Shown: one piece after another, positions 50,704 to 60,340 of the stretch
Position numbering within the stretch: the first letter of the stretch is position 1
Layout of the letters: each line of letters begins with the position of its first letter
Assembly: GCF_965228935.1 (NCBI RefSeq)
Contig: NZ_OZ245846.1
Location: 868,001-932,000, forward strand
Direction of reading: 5' to 3'
Origin: Ulvibacterium sp965228935
Lineage (GTDB): Bacteria; Bacteroidota; Bacteroidia; Flavobacteriales; Flavobacteriaceae
DNA length: 64,000 nucleotides
Program-made: the position numbers and the translations under genes
Notes under the pieces: generated by a model
The model's database searches: none
What the model was told of the DNA's origin: nothing
The model's input: only the letters and a program-made list of their open reading frames with translations

Positions 50704-53700
50704 ATGAGCAGACAAAAGAAAAACGCCAATAAAGAGTTTAGGCTATCTTCCTGGGCCATAGACAACCCATCGGTCATCTATGTTATGATCGCCATTTTCC
50801 TATGGGTAGGATTTAAGGGCTATCAGGCCATGCCTCGAGAGGATTTTCCGGAAATCGTGGAAACCAAAATCTATGTGAGCACTTTGTTCCCTGGAAATAC
50901 GGCCGAAGATATGGAACGGCTCGTTACCGATCCCCTGGAAGACCGGTTGAAAAACCTGAGCAATGTTGTGGAGACCATTTCTACTTCCCAGGAAGATTAC
51001 TCCATCATTACCGTGGAATTCGATGAAGAGATTACGGTGGAGCAGGCCAAACAGAATGTTAAGGACGAAGTTGATGTTGAAAAGGCAAGTGAGGATTGGC
51101 CTACCTTTAATGGCGCCAAGGTAGAGCCCAGTATCTTTGACCTTAACCTGGCCGAGTCCTTTCCCATAATGAACGTTAATTTCACGGGCGACTATCCCGT
51201 TGAAAAACTTAAGGAATATGCGGAGTATCTGGAAGATGAAATAGAAAACCTTCAAGAAATCAAGGAGGTAGATATCAGGGGGGCGCAGGAAAAGGAAGTG
51301 GAAGTTGCGGTAGACGTTTATAAAATGATGGCCGCAAGAGTAAGCTTTCAAGATGTGATAAACGCTATTGCCAATGGCAATATGACCATGTCCGCCGGAA
51401 ACATCAAGACCAGTGAGCAGCGCAGGACTATTCGTATACTCGGGGAAGTGGACGATCCCCAGGAGCTAAATGATTTTGTCGTTAAATCCGAGGATGGGGC
51501 CGTGTATCTAAAGGACATTGCCACCGTCTCCTTCGATGAGGAGGAAAAAACCACCTATGCCCGTGAATTTGGCGAGAGTGTGGTTATGCTCGATATCAAA
51601 AAACGGTCGGGCAAAAACATGATCGAAGCCACAACCAAGGTTCGGGAACTGGTAAAAGAAGCCCAGCAAAACTATTATCCCGCCGATCTTAATATTTCCA
51701 TCGCCAATGATTCCTCGGGCAGGACCTTGAACCAAGTAGATGATTTGGTGAACAACATTATTTTCGGGATTATCCTAGTGGTAACCGTATTGATGTTCTT
51801 CCTCGGATTTCGCAATGCCCTTTTTGTAGGTTTTGCCATCCCAATGTCCATGTTCATATCGTTCACCATATTGAACCTATTCGGAAATACGCTCAATACC
51901 ATGATCCTGTTCGGAATGATTATGGGTCTGGGAATGTTGGTGGATAACGGTATTGTGGTGGTAGAAAATGTATATCGTTTAATGGGCGAGGGCATGTCCC
52001 GGGTCCAGGCCACCAAAAAAGGTATCGGGGAAATCGCCTTTCCAATTATCATTTCGACCGTGACCACGGTTGCCGCCTTTGTCCCGCTGGGATTATGGCC
52101 TGGGATCTTTGGTCAGTTCATGATTTTCTTTCCGCTGACATTGTCCGTTGTTTTGGGATCCTCATTGTTCGTAGCTATTTTCATGAATTCCATGCTGGTA
52201 TCCCAGTTTATGGAAACCGGTCAAAAGGAACTCGACCTTAAACAATTGATACGGACCACAGGTATTTTGGTGGCCATCGGTATTTTTATTTTCATTGTGG
52301 GCGGTACCGTTCGTGGACTGGGTACAGTGATTGTTTTCACGGCCATTATGTTCTGGGTATACAAGTACTTCCTGAAACCAGGGGCCAATCGCTTTCAGAA
52401 CACGATTATGCCGCGATTCGAGAACTTTTATGAGAAGCAGATAAAACATGCCTTAAGGGGAGGAAATGTGTACTGGTATTTTGGTGTCACTGTTTTCTTG
52501 TTGGTAGCGACCTTTATGCTCTTCGGTATGTCCATAGGAGCAGGGCGGACGAAAATCGAATTTTTCCCGGACAATACCCCGAATGAAATCTATGTGTATA
52601 TCGAATACCCCCAGGGAACATCCATTGAAAAAACGAACGAATTGACCCAGAGTGTTGAAAAAAGGGTATATGAGGTGGTCAATAGGCCAAAGTATCGAAA
52701 TGGGGAGGAAAGCTATTTGGTAGAATCCGCAGTTTCCCAAGTTGGTGAAGGCGCAGGAAATCCCCAGACCGATGGAGGTTCCTCGGCTGAAATGCCACAT
52801 AGGGGCAAAGTGACCGTTTCCATGCGTGAGTACAAATACCGGAACGGATTGGATACCGAGGAACTGCGCGGTGCCATTCAAGATAACTTAAAAGGTATTT
52901 ATCCCGGAGTCACCATTTCCGTGGAAAAGGATTATAATGGCCCTCCGGCCGGTTATCCGGTTAACATAGAATTGGAAGGGAAAGATTACGATCAATTGAT
53001 CAGCACTGCGGAGGAAATCCGGAACTTCATCAACACCAAGAGTATCCCTTTTATAGAAGAATTGAAAATTGATGTAAACAAAAGCAAACCCTCGGTGCAG
53101 GTGGTCGTAGATCGTGAAAAAGCAGGGGAACTGGGCGTTGCCGTGGGACAAGTAGGTACGCAGTTGCGTCGCTCACTTTTTGGTGAGAAGGCCGGAGTGT
53201 ATAAGTTGGATGGGGAAGACTATGATATCAATGTCCGATTTGATGAAAGCATCAGGTTCGATAAAAATGCCCTGTTCAACCAAAATATCATTTTTAGGGA
53301 CCAAGCGAGCGGGCAGATCAAGGAAGTGCCGGTATCCGCCGTGGCCCAACAACGGAACTCCTCGGGATTCAGCGCTATTAAACACAGGGATGGAAACCGG
53401 GTGGTTACCGTATATTCCGGACTTAAGGCAGGAGGTAACCCCGCCGAGGTCGTGGCACAGGTCCAGGAAGAAATGAAGAACTTCAATGGTATTCCGGAAG
53501 GGGTGAAAATAGACTTTACGGGTGAAATTGAAGAACAGAACAAGCAAATGCAATTTTTGGTGGGAGCCTTTTTTGGTGGTTTAGGATTGATTATGTTGAT
53601 TTTGATTTTCCAGTTTGGGGGCATTTCCAAACCGCTTATTATTATGATCGCCATTTTCCTGAGCTTTATCGGCGTCTTTGGTGGATTAATGTTGACCGGC

Positions 53701-54201
53701 TGGCCTTTTGTGATTATGATGACGATGATGGGAATTATTTCCCTGGCCGGAATTGTAGTTAACAACGGGGTAGTACTCCTGGACTATACCCAGATATTAA
53801 TCGACCGTAAAAAGGTCCAGTTGGGAATGGACGACAAGGATTTGTTGAGTATGGAGGAAGTTACCCAAATAATCGTACAAGGTGGGAAGGCCAGGTTACG
53901 TCCCGTAATCTTGACCGCGATTACCACGGTCCTGGGTCTGATTCCTTTGGCCATTGGCCTGAATATCGACTTCTTCTCGCTTTTCTCCGAATTTAATCCC
54001 AAGATTTATATGGGCGGGGATAACGTAATTTTCTGGGGGCCGTTGGCATGGACGGTCATCTTTGGATTGATCGTGGCCACCTTCCTTACCCTGATCATAG
54101 TTCCTGTACTTTTTAATATCACGTATCGCATTAAGGTACGGATATGGGGAACCAGAAAAACAAGTGAAGTGAACGAAAAAGAATTGGAAGTCGCCGCTTA
54201 G
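50704..54201 (+). CDS. AcrB/MexF-type RND efflux pump (HAE family)
   Basis: 1165 residues, about 100 longer than a usual AcrB because of inserts (one at about 500-560 between N- and C-halves, and loops around 680-700). Twelve membrane helices and two large periplasmic loops are evident. The proton-relay helix TM4 has G-L-G-M-L-V-D-N-G-I-V-V-V-E-N (about 412-426); the usual double Asp is Asp-Asn here, as in some other families. It exports drugs, lipids or other lipophiles with protons. It is closed by a strong terminator at 54221-54263. Confidence 0.93.
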   Translation: MSRQKKNANKEFRLSSWAIDNPSVIYVMIAIFLWVGFKGYQAMPREDFPEIVETKIYVSTLFPGNTAEDMERLVTDPLEDRLKNLSNVVETISTSQEDYSIITVEFDEEITVEQAKQNVKDEVDVEKASEDWPTFNGAKVEPSIFDLNLAESFPIMNVNFTGDYPVEKLKEYAEYLEDEIENLQEIKEVDIRGAQEKEVEVAVDVYKMMAARVSFQDVINAIANGNMTMSAGNIKTSEQRRTIRILGEVDDPQELNDFVVKSEDGAVYLKDIATVSFDEEEKTTYAREFGESVVMLDIKKRSGKNMIEATTKVRELVKEAQQNYYPADLNISIANDSSGRTLNQVDDLVNNIIFGIILVVTVLMFFLGFRNALFVGFAIPMSMFISFTILNLFGNTLNTMILFGMIMGLGMLVDNGIVVVENVYRLMGEGMSRVQATKKGIGEIAFPIIISTVTTVAAFVPLGLWPGIFGQFMIFFPLTLSVVLGSSLFVAIFMNSMLVSQFMETGQKELDLKQLIRTTGILVAIGIFIFIVGGTVRGLGTVIVFTAIMFWVYKYFLKPGANRFQNTIMPRFENFYEKQIKHALRGGNVYWYFGVTVFLLVATFMLFGMSIGAGRTKIEFFPDNTPNEIYVYIEYPQGTSIEKTNELTQSVEKRVYEVVNRPKYRNGEESYLVESAVSQVGEGAGNPQTDGGSSAEMPHRGKVTVSMREYKYRNGLDTEELRGAIQDNLKGIYPGVTISVEKDYNGPPAGYPVNIELEGKDYDQLISTAEEIRNFINTKSIPFIEELKIDVNKSKPSVQVVVDREKAGELGVAVGQVGTQLRRSLFGEKAGVYKLDGEDYDINVRFDESIRFDKNALFNQNIIFRDQASGQIKEVPVSAVAQQRNSSGFSAIKHRDGNRVVTVYSGLKAGGNPAEVVAQVQEEMKNFNGIPEGVKIDFTGEIEEQNKQMQFLVGAFFGGLGLIMLILIFQFGGISKPLIIMIAIFLSFIGVFGGLMLTGWPFVIMMTMMGIISLAGIVVNNGVVLLDYTQILIDRKKVQLGMDDKDLLSMEEVTQIIVQGGKARLRPVILTAITTVLGLIPLAIGLNIDFFSLFSEFNPKIYMGGDNVIFWGPLAWTVIFGLIVATFLTLIIVPVLFNITYRIKVRIWGTRKTSEVNEKELEVAA

Positions 54202-54220
54202 TCGAATCTAGTTTTACCTT

Positions 54221-54263
54221 AAAAAAGGAACGGCCCCGATGTTTATCGGGGCCGTTCCTTTTT
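54221..54263. terminator. Strong bidirectional terminator of the RND operon
   Basis: AAAAAAGGAACGGCCCCGAT, GTTT, ATCGGGGCCGTTCCTTTTT: a stem of about 14 GC-rich pairs extended by A/T tails on both sides. It serves the RND operon on the plus strand and can also end the 54286-54633 gene on the minus strand. Confidence 0.9.
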
Positions 54264-54285
54264 ATCTTTATCTTACTAACTCATT

Positions 54286-54633
54286 TTAATTAATAACAAC
54301 TGGATCAGCTTTCTTGGATTCAACTACGCTTGCAATCCTATTGTCGGCAAAATCTACTTCCTTAAGTATTTCTCCTTCCCAGAAAAGCCATTTTCCGGTA
54401 CGTTTGCCCATTTCATAGTTTCCATTAGCTATTTTCTTACCGGCATCATCGAACATTGTCCACTCTCCGTGCAGTTTTCCTTCTAGAAAATAACCGGTTT
54501 GTGCTATCTCACCATTATCGTGAAAATACGTGGCCTTTGTCAAATCACCTTCCTTTTCAAAGGTGGGCTTATTTTCTTGGGCACCGATTCCTAAGCTGAA
54601 TGCAAGTGCCAATACTATAGTAATTAATTTCAT
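54286..54633 (-). CDS. Exported MORN/YwqK-like repeat protein
   Basis: 115 residues, signal peptide 1-18 (G-I-G-A-Q). It contains MORN-type repeats: F-H-D-N-G-E-I-A-Q-T-G-Y-F, L-E-G-K-L-H-G-E-W-T-M-F-D and M-G-K-R-T-G-K-W-L-F-W. The repeats are labelled 'YwqK antitoxin' in databases, but there is no toxin partner and the protein is secreted, so that function is not supported. Probably an envelope protein of unknown role. A TATCTTTG element lies at 54686-54679. Confidence 0.8.
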   Translation of the reverse strand: MKLITIVLALAFSLGIGAQENKPTFEKEGDLTKATYFHDNGEIAQTGYFLEGKLHGEWTMFDDAGKKIANGNYEMGKRTGKWLFWEGEILKEVDFADNRIASVVESKKADPVVIN

Positions 54634-54678
54634 GATTTTATCGGATTTAAATTCGTAATCTATTCAGTATTAACGTTA

Positions 54679-54686
54679 CAAAGATA
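54679..54686 (-). promoter_or_regulatory. -7 element of the MORN-like gene
   Basis: TATCTTTG on the minus strand, 45 bp upstream of the ATG at 54633. No TTG at -33. Confidence 0.35.
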
Positions 54687-54860
54687 CATTTATTTTACAT
54701 AAAAAACATGTTTACATAACTTTTAGTTAACATTAAATTTACATTACTAATATAATAATCTAATTTTAAGAGAATTATGACTTTTATCAGTTTATAATCT
54801 TTTTTGTCCTTTTGCAGAAAAATCCGCTGAAATCCATGGTCTTTAAATACGGATACTTCT

Positions 54861-54868
54861 TAACTTTG
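54861..54868 (+). promoter_or_regulatory. -7 element of aspS
   Basis: TAACTTTG, matching TAnnTTTG, 19 bp upstream of the aspS ATG at 54888. The -33 element is not clear. Confidence 0.4.
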
Positions 54869-54887
54869 CCGTCCAAAACCAGAATAT

Positions 54888-56636
54888 ATGTACAGGAGCC
54901 ATACCTGCGGTGAATTGAGGGAATCCCATTGTAACGCTTTGGTTACACTCACAGGCTGGGTGCAAAAAACCAGGGACAAAGGTTTTGTAGTCTGGGCAGA
55001 CCTACGAGATCGCTATGGTATCACTCAATTGGTATTCGACGAAGAGCGAAGCTCCCCAGAGTTACTGGAAAAAGCCAGAAATTTAGGTAGGGAGTTTGTA
55101 GTGCAGGCCAAAGGCAAAGTCATTGAAAGAGCCTCCAAAAACCCCAACCTTCCCACTGGCAATATAGAGGTTTTGGTAAGTGAGCTTACCATACTCAATG
55201 CGTCCAAAACGCCTCCATTCACTATTGAAGATGAAACCGATGGTGGCGAGGATCTGCGAATGAAGTATCGCTATTTGGACATTCGTAGAAATCAGGTCAA
55301 GGACAATCTTATCTTCCGGAGCAGGGTAACCATGGAGGTACGCAAGTATCTCTCGGAGGAAGGTTTTATTGAGGTGGAAACACCGTATCTTATAAAATCC
55401 ACTCCCGAAGGTGCCCGAGACTTCGTGGTGCCCAGCCGAATGAACGAAGGACAGTTTTATGCCCTTCCCCAATCCCCACAAACCTTTAAACAGCTGTTGA
55501 TGGTCGGAGGAATGGACAAATACTTTCAGATCGTCAAATGTTTTCGGGACGAGGATCTACGGGCGGACAGGCAACCTGAATTTACGCAGATAGACTGTGA
55601 GATGGCTTTTGTAGAACAGGAGGATATCCTTAACACCTTTGAGGGCCTTACCCAACATTTGTTGGCCGAAATTAACGGGATTGAAGTAGATACTTTTCCA
55701 AGAATGACTTTTGATGAAGCCATGAAGCGCTTCGGAAATGATAAACCGGATATCCGTTTCGGCATGGAACTGGGTGAATTGAATGAAGTGGCCCAACATA
55801 GGGATTTCAATGTATTCAATTCGGCCGAATATGTTGGTGGTATTGCCGTACCCGGTGGCGCCGAATATACCCGAAAGGAAATCGATAAATTGATCGATTG
55901 GGTAAGACGTCCACAAATCGGTGCAAAGGGAATGGTTTATGTAAAATGCAATGAGGACGGTACCTTTAAGTCGTCGGTTGATAAATTTTACGATCAAGAC
56001 GACCTGGCCAGTTGGACAAAGGTCATTGGTGCCCAAGCGGGAGACCTCATCTGCGTACTGTCTGGATCTACCCATGAAACACGGGCCCAATTAAGTGCAT
56101 TGCGTATGGAAATGGCGGAACGTTTAGGGCTTAGAAAGCCCAATGAATTTGCCCCACTCTGGATAACCGATTTCCCTTTGTTGGAATTGGACGAGGAAAC
56201 AGGTCGGTACCATGCCATGCACCATCCATTTACCTCGCCCAAACCCGGTCAATTGGAACTGTTGGAAACAGATCCCGGAAAAGTAAAGGCCAATGCCTAT
56301 GACTTGGTCTTGAACGGTAATGAAATTGGTGGTGGATCGATTCGAATCCATGATAAGGAAGTCCAAGCCACCATGTTCCGCCATTTGGGCTTTAGCCCGG
56401 AAGAGGCGCGCGCCCAATTTGGATTTTTAATGGATGCATTCCAGTATGGTGCGCCCCCACATGGTGGAATTGCCTTTGGCCTAGATCGTTTGGTAGCTAT
56501 TTTAGGTGGACAGGAAACTATTCGGGATTTTATTGCCTTTCCCAAAAACAACAGTGGTAGGGACGTAATGATCGATGCCCCTTCCCCTATTGACCAAGAG
56601 CAATTGGATGAGTTGGGGCTAAAATTACGGACATAG
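54888..56636 (+). CDS. aspS: Aspartyl-tRNA synthetase
   Basis: 582 residues, bacterial AspRS length. The N-terminal OB-fold anticodon domain is about 1-110 (T-L-T-G-W-V-Q-K-T-R-D-K-G). The class II core has motif 1 around T-M-E-V-R-K-Y-L, motif 2 F-R-D-E-D-L-R-A-D-R-Q-P-E-F-T-Q and motif 3 G-I-A-F-G-L-D-R-L. The bacterial insertion domain is at about 290-410. It charges tRNA-Asp; whether it is strict for Asp or also serves tRNA-Asn is not evident. The next gene is separate, after a 65-bp gap. Confidence 0.97.
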   Translation: MYRSHTCGELRESHCNALVTLTGWVQKTRDKGFVVWADLRDRYGITQLVFDEERSSPELLEKARNLGREFVVQAKGKVIERASKNPNLPTGNIEVLVSELTILNASKTPPFTIEDETDGGEDLRMKYRYLDIRRNQVKDNLIFRSRVTMEVRKYLSEEGFIEVETPYLIKSTPEGARDFVVPSRMNEGQFYALPQSPQTFKQLLMVGGMDKYFQIVKCFRDEDLRADRQPEFTQIDCEMAFVEQEDILNTFEGLTQHLLAEINGIEVDTFPRMTFDEAMKRFGNDKPDIRFGMELGELNEVAQHRDFNVFNSAEYVGGIAVPGGAEYTRKEIDKLIDWVRRPQIGAKGMVYVKCNEDGTFKSSVDKFYDQDDLASWTKVIGAQAGDLICVLSGSTHETRAQLSALRMEMAERLGLRKPNEFAPLWITDFPLLELDEETGRYHAMHHPFTSPKPGQLELLETDPGKVKANAYDLVLNGNEIGGGSIRIHDKEVQATMFRHLGFSPEEARAQFGFLMDAFQYGAPPHGGIAFGLDRLVAILGGQETIRDFIAFPKNNSGRDVMIDAPSPIDQEQLDELGLKLRT

Positions 56637-56701
56637 TCAATAGACCCAAGCCTGGGACAAAGTAGTCCCGTGTTTTTAAGTTGGACCCTTGCCAGCGTAC
56701 C

Positions 56702-57814
56702 ATGAGAATTATTTTATTCACGGCATTTGCCGTCCTATCCTTTGGTTGTAGCAAAAACGGTACGGATACCATGTCCTCCGAGGCTAGAATAGACTTGGAA
56801 GGATTGGCTTCCAGTATTGGTGAAATCACATCTGCCTCCATTGAGCTCCAATATACCTATTCAAATCTTACGACAAACGGGGGAGATTTAGTAACGGAAA
56901 TCTGGTACAAGAAGCGTAATGATGCGAATTGGAGTGTTTTGGAGATTCCTATTGAAAATCAAAAGATACTGGAAATCAATGGTCTTGAACGCGGAACCGC
57001 TTATCTGGCAAAGCCCGTATTTAAGGTAAATGATTTTGTAAAAGAAGGTGAAGAAATACAGTTTAGGACACTCCCTTTTAACTACACCTTTATTCGGGAG
57101 GGAAATCCCAATAGCATATGGATTACCAATATATTCGCTGATGACGACTACAATGAGTTAAGGGACGGTATCGTTTCGTTTCTAAAAAGGGAGAGCGACA
57201 GTATTCCCACGGAAATTACCATTATCTCCAAGGATTCCCTGCTGATTACACCCTCGACCGAACTATCGGCCTTGTTTGATTCATCAATCGCCTATGAAGA
57301 AAGGTTGGAAGCAACGTTGACACTGCAATTCAATGATTATTATAACGGCAGTTTTAGCACCGTTGATTTATTTAATCCGGAACCAAGAACAAACGCACTG
57401 ACTTTTCAAAAGATAGTGCCCTGTAGTGAATCGGACAAAACAAAGCTCCTTTTTCAGGGGTTCTTTTGGGATTCATCTATCCGGACGGAAATTGATTTCA
57501 ATAAACCTGAAGATTATCGGATCAACATTACAAGTGTCGAGGATCCACTTATCACTACGGACACCTATACACAATTGGATCAAAGAATCCACGACACGGA
57601 TGATGTCAATTCGTTTTTGGCCAATAGCTGCGAGGACGGTTTTACCATCGTGGAAGACCCTCCAATCGGTAATCCATTTCACAGGGGAAGCTTTATGTGG
57701 ATTTCCTTTCCAACCGAAGTTTTGCCGGAAGGAACGTATGTTTTACAATTCAGCATAATCAAAAACGGGGAGCTCCTGTCTGCGAAACCTTTCGAGTTTC
57801 AATTGCAGTACTAG
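56702..57814 (+). CDS. Predicted lipoprotein with FN3-like domain
   Basis: 370 residues from ATG 56702 (a 7-residue extension to 56681 is not used because it breaks the signal peptide). Lipobox L-S-F-G-C (Cys16). A domain at about 35-115 looks like fibronectin type III (S-I-E-L-Q-Y-T-Y-S-N-L, then I-W-Y-K-K-R and G-L-E-R-G-T-A-Y). The rest is a beta-rich region without a recognised family. Surface or outer-membrane placement is likely. Function unknown. Confidence 0.75.
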   Translation: MRIILFTAFAVLSFGCSKNGTDTMSSEARIDLEGLASSIGEITSASIELQYTYSNLTTNGGDLVTEIWYKKRNDANWSVLEIPIENQKILEINGLERGTAYLAKPVFKVNDFVKEGEEIQFRTLPFNYTFIREGNPNSIWITNIFADDDYNELRDGIVSFLKRESDSIPTEITIISKDSLLITPSTELSALFDSSIAYEERLEATLTLQFNDYYNGSFSTVDLFNPEPRTNALTFQKIVPCSESDKTKLLFQGFFWDSSIRTEIDFNKPEDYRINITSVEDPLITTDTYTQLDQRIHDTDDVNSFLANSCEDGFTIVEDPPIGNPFHRGSFMWISFPTEVLPEGTYVLQFSIIKNGELLSAKPFEFQLQY

Positions 57815-57861
57815 GCATTCCCCTGAAATGTTTCCTGCGGTTTTCTTCAATAGAAATTGGA

Positions 57862-57869
57862 TACCTTTG
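57862..57869 (+). promoter_or_regulatory. -7 element of the CLC gene
   Basis: TACCTTTG, matching TAnnTTTG, 14 bp before the ATG at 57884. It lies inside a longer frame starting TTG 57857, which decides against that start. Confidence 0.45.
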
Positions 57870-57883
57870 CCCTTAGTCAACGG

Positions 57884-59677
57884 ATGGATGCAATGCCCTA
57901 CCCTAAGAAAAGTCTTTTAAAACGCGTATTGGTCTGGAGATACAAGCACATTTCCAACAAAACATTTATCCAAATACTGAGCGTTGTGGTCGGCCTTTTG
58001 GCCGGTTTGGCTTCGGTTACCCTAAAGAATATCACATATTTTATAGAATCTTCCCTGGAAAGAGGTATTCTTTTTTCCAATTATGGGATGTATTTCGTGT
58101 TACCCATAATCGGTCTGGCACTCGTATACCTCTATGTTAAATTTGTACATAAGGAAAAACTGCAACATGCAGTCTCCTCCATTCTTTTTTCATTATCCAA
58201 AAGGAAAGGTATTATTGCGCCCAAACATATTTATACCCAATTGATAGCCGCTCCGCTGACCGTAGGTTTTGGTGGTTCCGTAGGCCTTTTGGGCCCGGCA
58301 GTTGCTTCCGGCGCGGCGATCAGCTCCAATATGAGCCGGTTGTTCCATATCAATACCAAGACCCGATCCCTATTGATCGCTTGTGCTTCCGCAGGAGCTA
58401 TTGCCTCCATTTTTCAATCTCCAATTGCGGCCATTATTTTTGCAGTGGAAGTATTTAGTCTGGATTTGACCATGTTATCGGTACTGCCGCTTTTATTGGC
58501 CTCCATATCCGGCGTACTTACCTCTTACTTCTTTCTGGGCAATGAGGCCCTTTTTAACTTTACGATTACCCAGGATTTTGAAGTGAAGGACACGTTGTTC
58601 TACGTTGTCCTTGGTGTTGGTACCGCGTTTGCCTCCATATATTTCACCAAAATGTACTTTGGCATCCAAAAACTCTTTAAACCGTTCAGGAGTCCAAAAT
58701 ATAAACTACTTGTGGGTGGTTTGGCCATAGGTATAATGCTGTACTTCATTCCTCCCCTATATGGGGAAGGTTTTGGGTTTATCAATAATCTATTGGACGG
58801 GAAACATGCCGTTGCTCTGGGCAGAACTCCATTTGATGCTTACATTGAAAATATTTGGGTAGTTATAGCCTTGCTCTTTGGTATTACCATTTTTAAGGCG
58901 GTGGCCATGACCACCACCTTGGCAGCGGGTGGTGCCGGAGGGATATTTATCCCTACCATGGTAATGGGCAGCGCCTTGGGCAACGTTGTGGCCAAAGTGA
59001 TCAACCATTCTGGGCTGGGGTTCGCCGTCTCGGAAAGCAATTTTACGTTGATCGGTATGGCCGGTCTTATAGCCGGGGTATTGCATGCCCCATTGACCGC
59101 GATATTTCTAATTGCCGAAATCACGGGAGGTTACGCGCTTTTTGTACCTCTAATGATTACGGCCTCCATTTCTTATTTGATTACCAAGAATGCCATCGAC
59201 CATTCCATTTATACCAGGGAATTGGCGCAACAGGGTGCTTTACTGACCCATAACAAGGATCAGGCAGTGCTTACCCTAATGCAACTGGATGATGTTATTG
59301 AAAAAAATTTCAAGCCCGTATCCCCCGACATGACCTTAGGTGATATGCTACATCAGTCCGTGTCAAAATCTACTCGCAACATTTTTCCAGTGGTAGACGA
59401 AAAAAAGGCCTTGTCGGGCATCATATTGTTGGACGATATCCGCGAGTTTATGTTCGACACCTCTATGTATGATACGACCCTGGTCAGGAATTTTATGCGA
59501 AATCCTCCTGAACATATTTTTTATGGAGAGGACTCCATGCAACAGGTAATGCGTAAATTTCAGGATAGCGGGGCCTGGAATCTCCCGGTAATCAAAGAGG
59601 GGAAGTACTTTGGTTTTGTGTCCAAGTCCAAATTATTGACCGCATACCGCCGCGAGTTGATCAACTTCACAAAATAA
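57884..59677 (+). CDS. CLC-family chloride channel/transporter with CBS domains
   Basis: 597 residues from ATG 57884 (57893 possible). About ten membrane helices are followed by two C-terminal CBS domains (about 455-595). CLC landmarks: G-G-S-V-G-L-L-G-P (about 130-138) at the place of G-K/R-E-G-P or G-L-E-A-P, G-G-I-F-I-P near residue 353, and V-E-V in a mid-protein helix. At the position of the gating glutamate (Glu148 of the E. coli protein) there is Leu136. Without that Glu, coupled Cl-/H+ exchange is not expected. Cl- or another anion may pass passively. The CBS pair may bind adenine nucleotides. Confidence 0.88.
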   Translation: MDAMPYPKKSLLKRVLVWRYKHISNKTFIQILSVVVGLLAGLASVTLKNITYFIESSLERGILFSNYGMYFVLPIIGLALVYLYVKFVHKEKLQHAVSSILFSLSKRKGIIAPKHIYTQLIAAPLTVGFGGSVGLLGPAVASGAAISSNMSRLFHINTKTRSLLIACASAGAIASIFQSPIAAIIFAVEVFSLDLTMLSVLPLLLASISGVLTSYFFLGNEALFNFTITQDFEVKDTLFYVVLGVGTAFASIYFTKMYFGIQKLFKPFRSPKYKLLVGGLAIGIMLYFIPPLYGEGFGFINNLLDGKHAVALGRTPFDAYIENIWVVIALLFGITIFKAVAMTTTLAAGGAGGIFIPTMVMGSALGNVVAKVINHSGLGFAVSESNFTLIGMAGLIAGVLHAPLTAIFLIAEITGGYALFVPLMITASISYLITKNAIDHSIYTRELAQQGALLTHNKDQAVLTLMQLDDVIEKNFKPVSPDMTLGDMLHQSVSKSTRNIFPVVDEKKALSGIILLDDIREFMFDTSMYDTTLVRNFMRNPPEHIFYGEDSMQQVMRKFQDSGAWNLPVIKEGKYFGFVSKSKLLTAYRRELINFTK

Positions 59678-59729
59678 CGAACAGGACATTGGATTATCAA
59701 ATTATGCTCTTTTTACTATTTTTAGACGA

Positions 59730-59981
59730 ATGAAATACGTTATTGCCCTTATCACCATCGCCTCCTTCACTTCAATTTTTTATGGGTTTTCCATTCAAGA
59801 GGAGGAACCCCTATTGGCCAGCAAGTTCATTGGCTTTGGCACTGTTGGACTTTTTCTTGTGGCCATGCCCCTCTTTTTGATAAAGGCCAGCAAGGGAAAA
59901 AAGATGAAGGATTATATGCTTAACGAGGAAAACATTCGAAAAATGCGGAAAAAAGAAAGTGAAAAGTCTGAAAACCAATGA
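59730..59981 (+). CDS. Small two-helix membrane protein
   Basis: 83 residues, two membrane segments (about 4-19 and 31-52) and a charged, Lys/Glu-rich tail (E-N-I-R-K-M-R-K-K-E-S-E-K-S-E). No family is recognised. It stands between the CLC and cold-shock genes with its own ATG at 59730 and no clear promoter. Confidence 0.6.
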   Translation: MKYVIALITIASFTSIFYGFSIQEEEPLLASKFIGFGTVGLFLVAMPLFLIKASKGKKMKDYMLNEENIRKMRKKESEKSENQ

Positions 59982-60075
59982 CTTTATCAATATTTGACCG
60001 ATAATCCAAGCGGATTTGCCCAAAAAAATTATACCTTAGTGAGACAAACATTTTTTCACAAATAATTTTAATTGA

Positions 60076-60270
60076 ATGACCGGTACAGTAAAATTTTTTA
60101 ATGACTCCAAAGGATATGGATTCATTACGAACGACGAAACGGGAAAAGACATCTTTGTTCATGCCACGGCATTGAACGGGGTTGAGCTAAACGAAGGCGA
60201 CAAAGTAGAATACGTTGAGGAAGAAGGCAGAAAGGGTATGGTAGCTGCACAAGTGCAAGTATTAAGATAA
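60076..60270 (+). CDS. Cold-shock protein (CspA family)
   Basis: 64 residues, a single cold-shock domain: T-G-T-V-K-F-F-N-D-S-K-G-Y-G-F-I with RNP1 K-G-Y-G-F-I (about 12-17), RNP2 D-I-F-V-H-A (about 25-30), and a closing A-A-Q-V-Q-V-L. It binds single-stranded RNA/DNA and melts structure at low temperature or during growth. The 5' region (59982-60075) is AT-rich, as usual for csp leaders. A terminator follows at 60297-60323. Confidence 0.95.
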   Translation: MTGTVKFFNDSKGYGFITNDETGKDIFVHATALNGVELNEGDKVEYVEEEGRKGMVAAQVQVLR

Positions 60271-60296
60271 GTATTGTATTATTGAATGGAATTCCG

Positions 60297-60323
60297 ACCC
60301 TGGTGAAATACCGGGGTTTTTTT
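60297..60323 (+). terminator. Terminator of the cold-shock gene
   Basis: ACCCTGGT, GAAAT, ACCGGGGT with one T-G pair, then T7 (60317-60323). It begins 27 bp after the stop. Confidence 0.8.
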
Positions 60324-60340
60324 ATCTCCGTACAAAACCT

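Noticed and set aside
54286..54633. Toxin-antitoxin system (YwqK label)
   Set aside because: The protein has a signal peptide and MORN-type repeats and no toxin gene adjoins it.
57857..57884. TTG start for the CLC gene
   Set aside because: The extension covers TACCTTTG, the likely -7 element; ATG 57884 is used.
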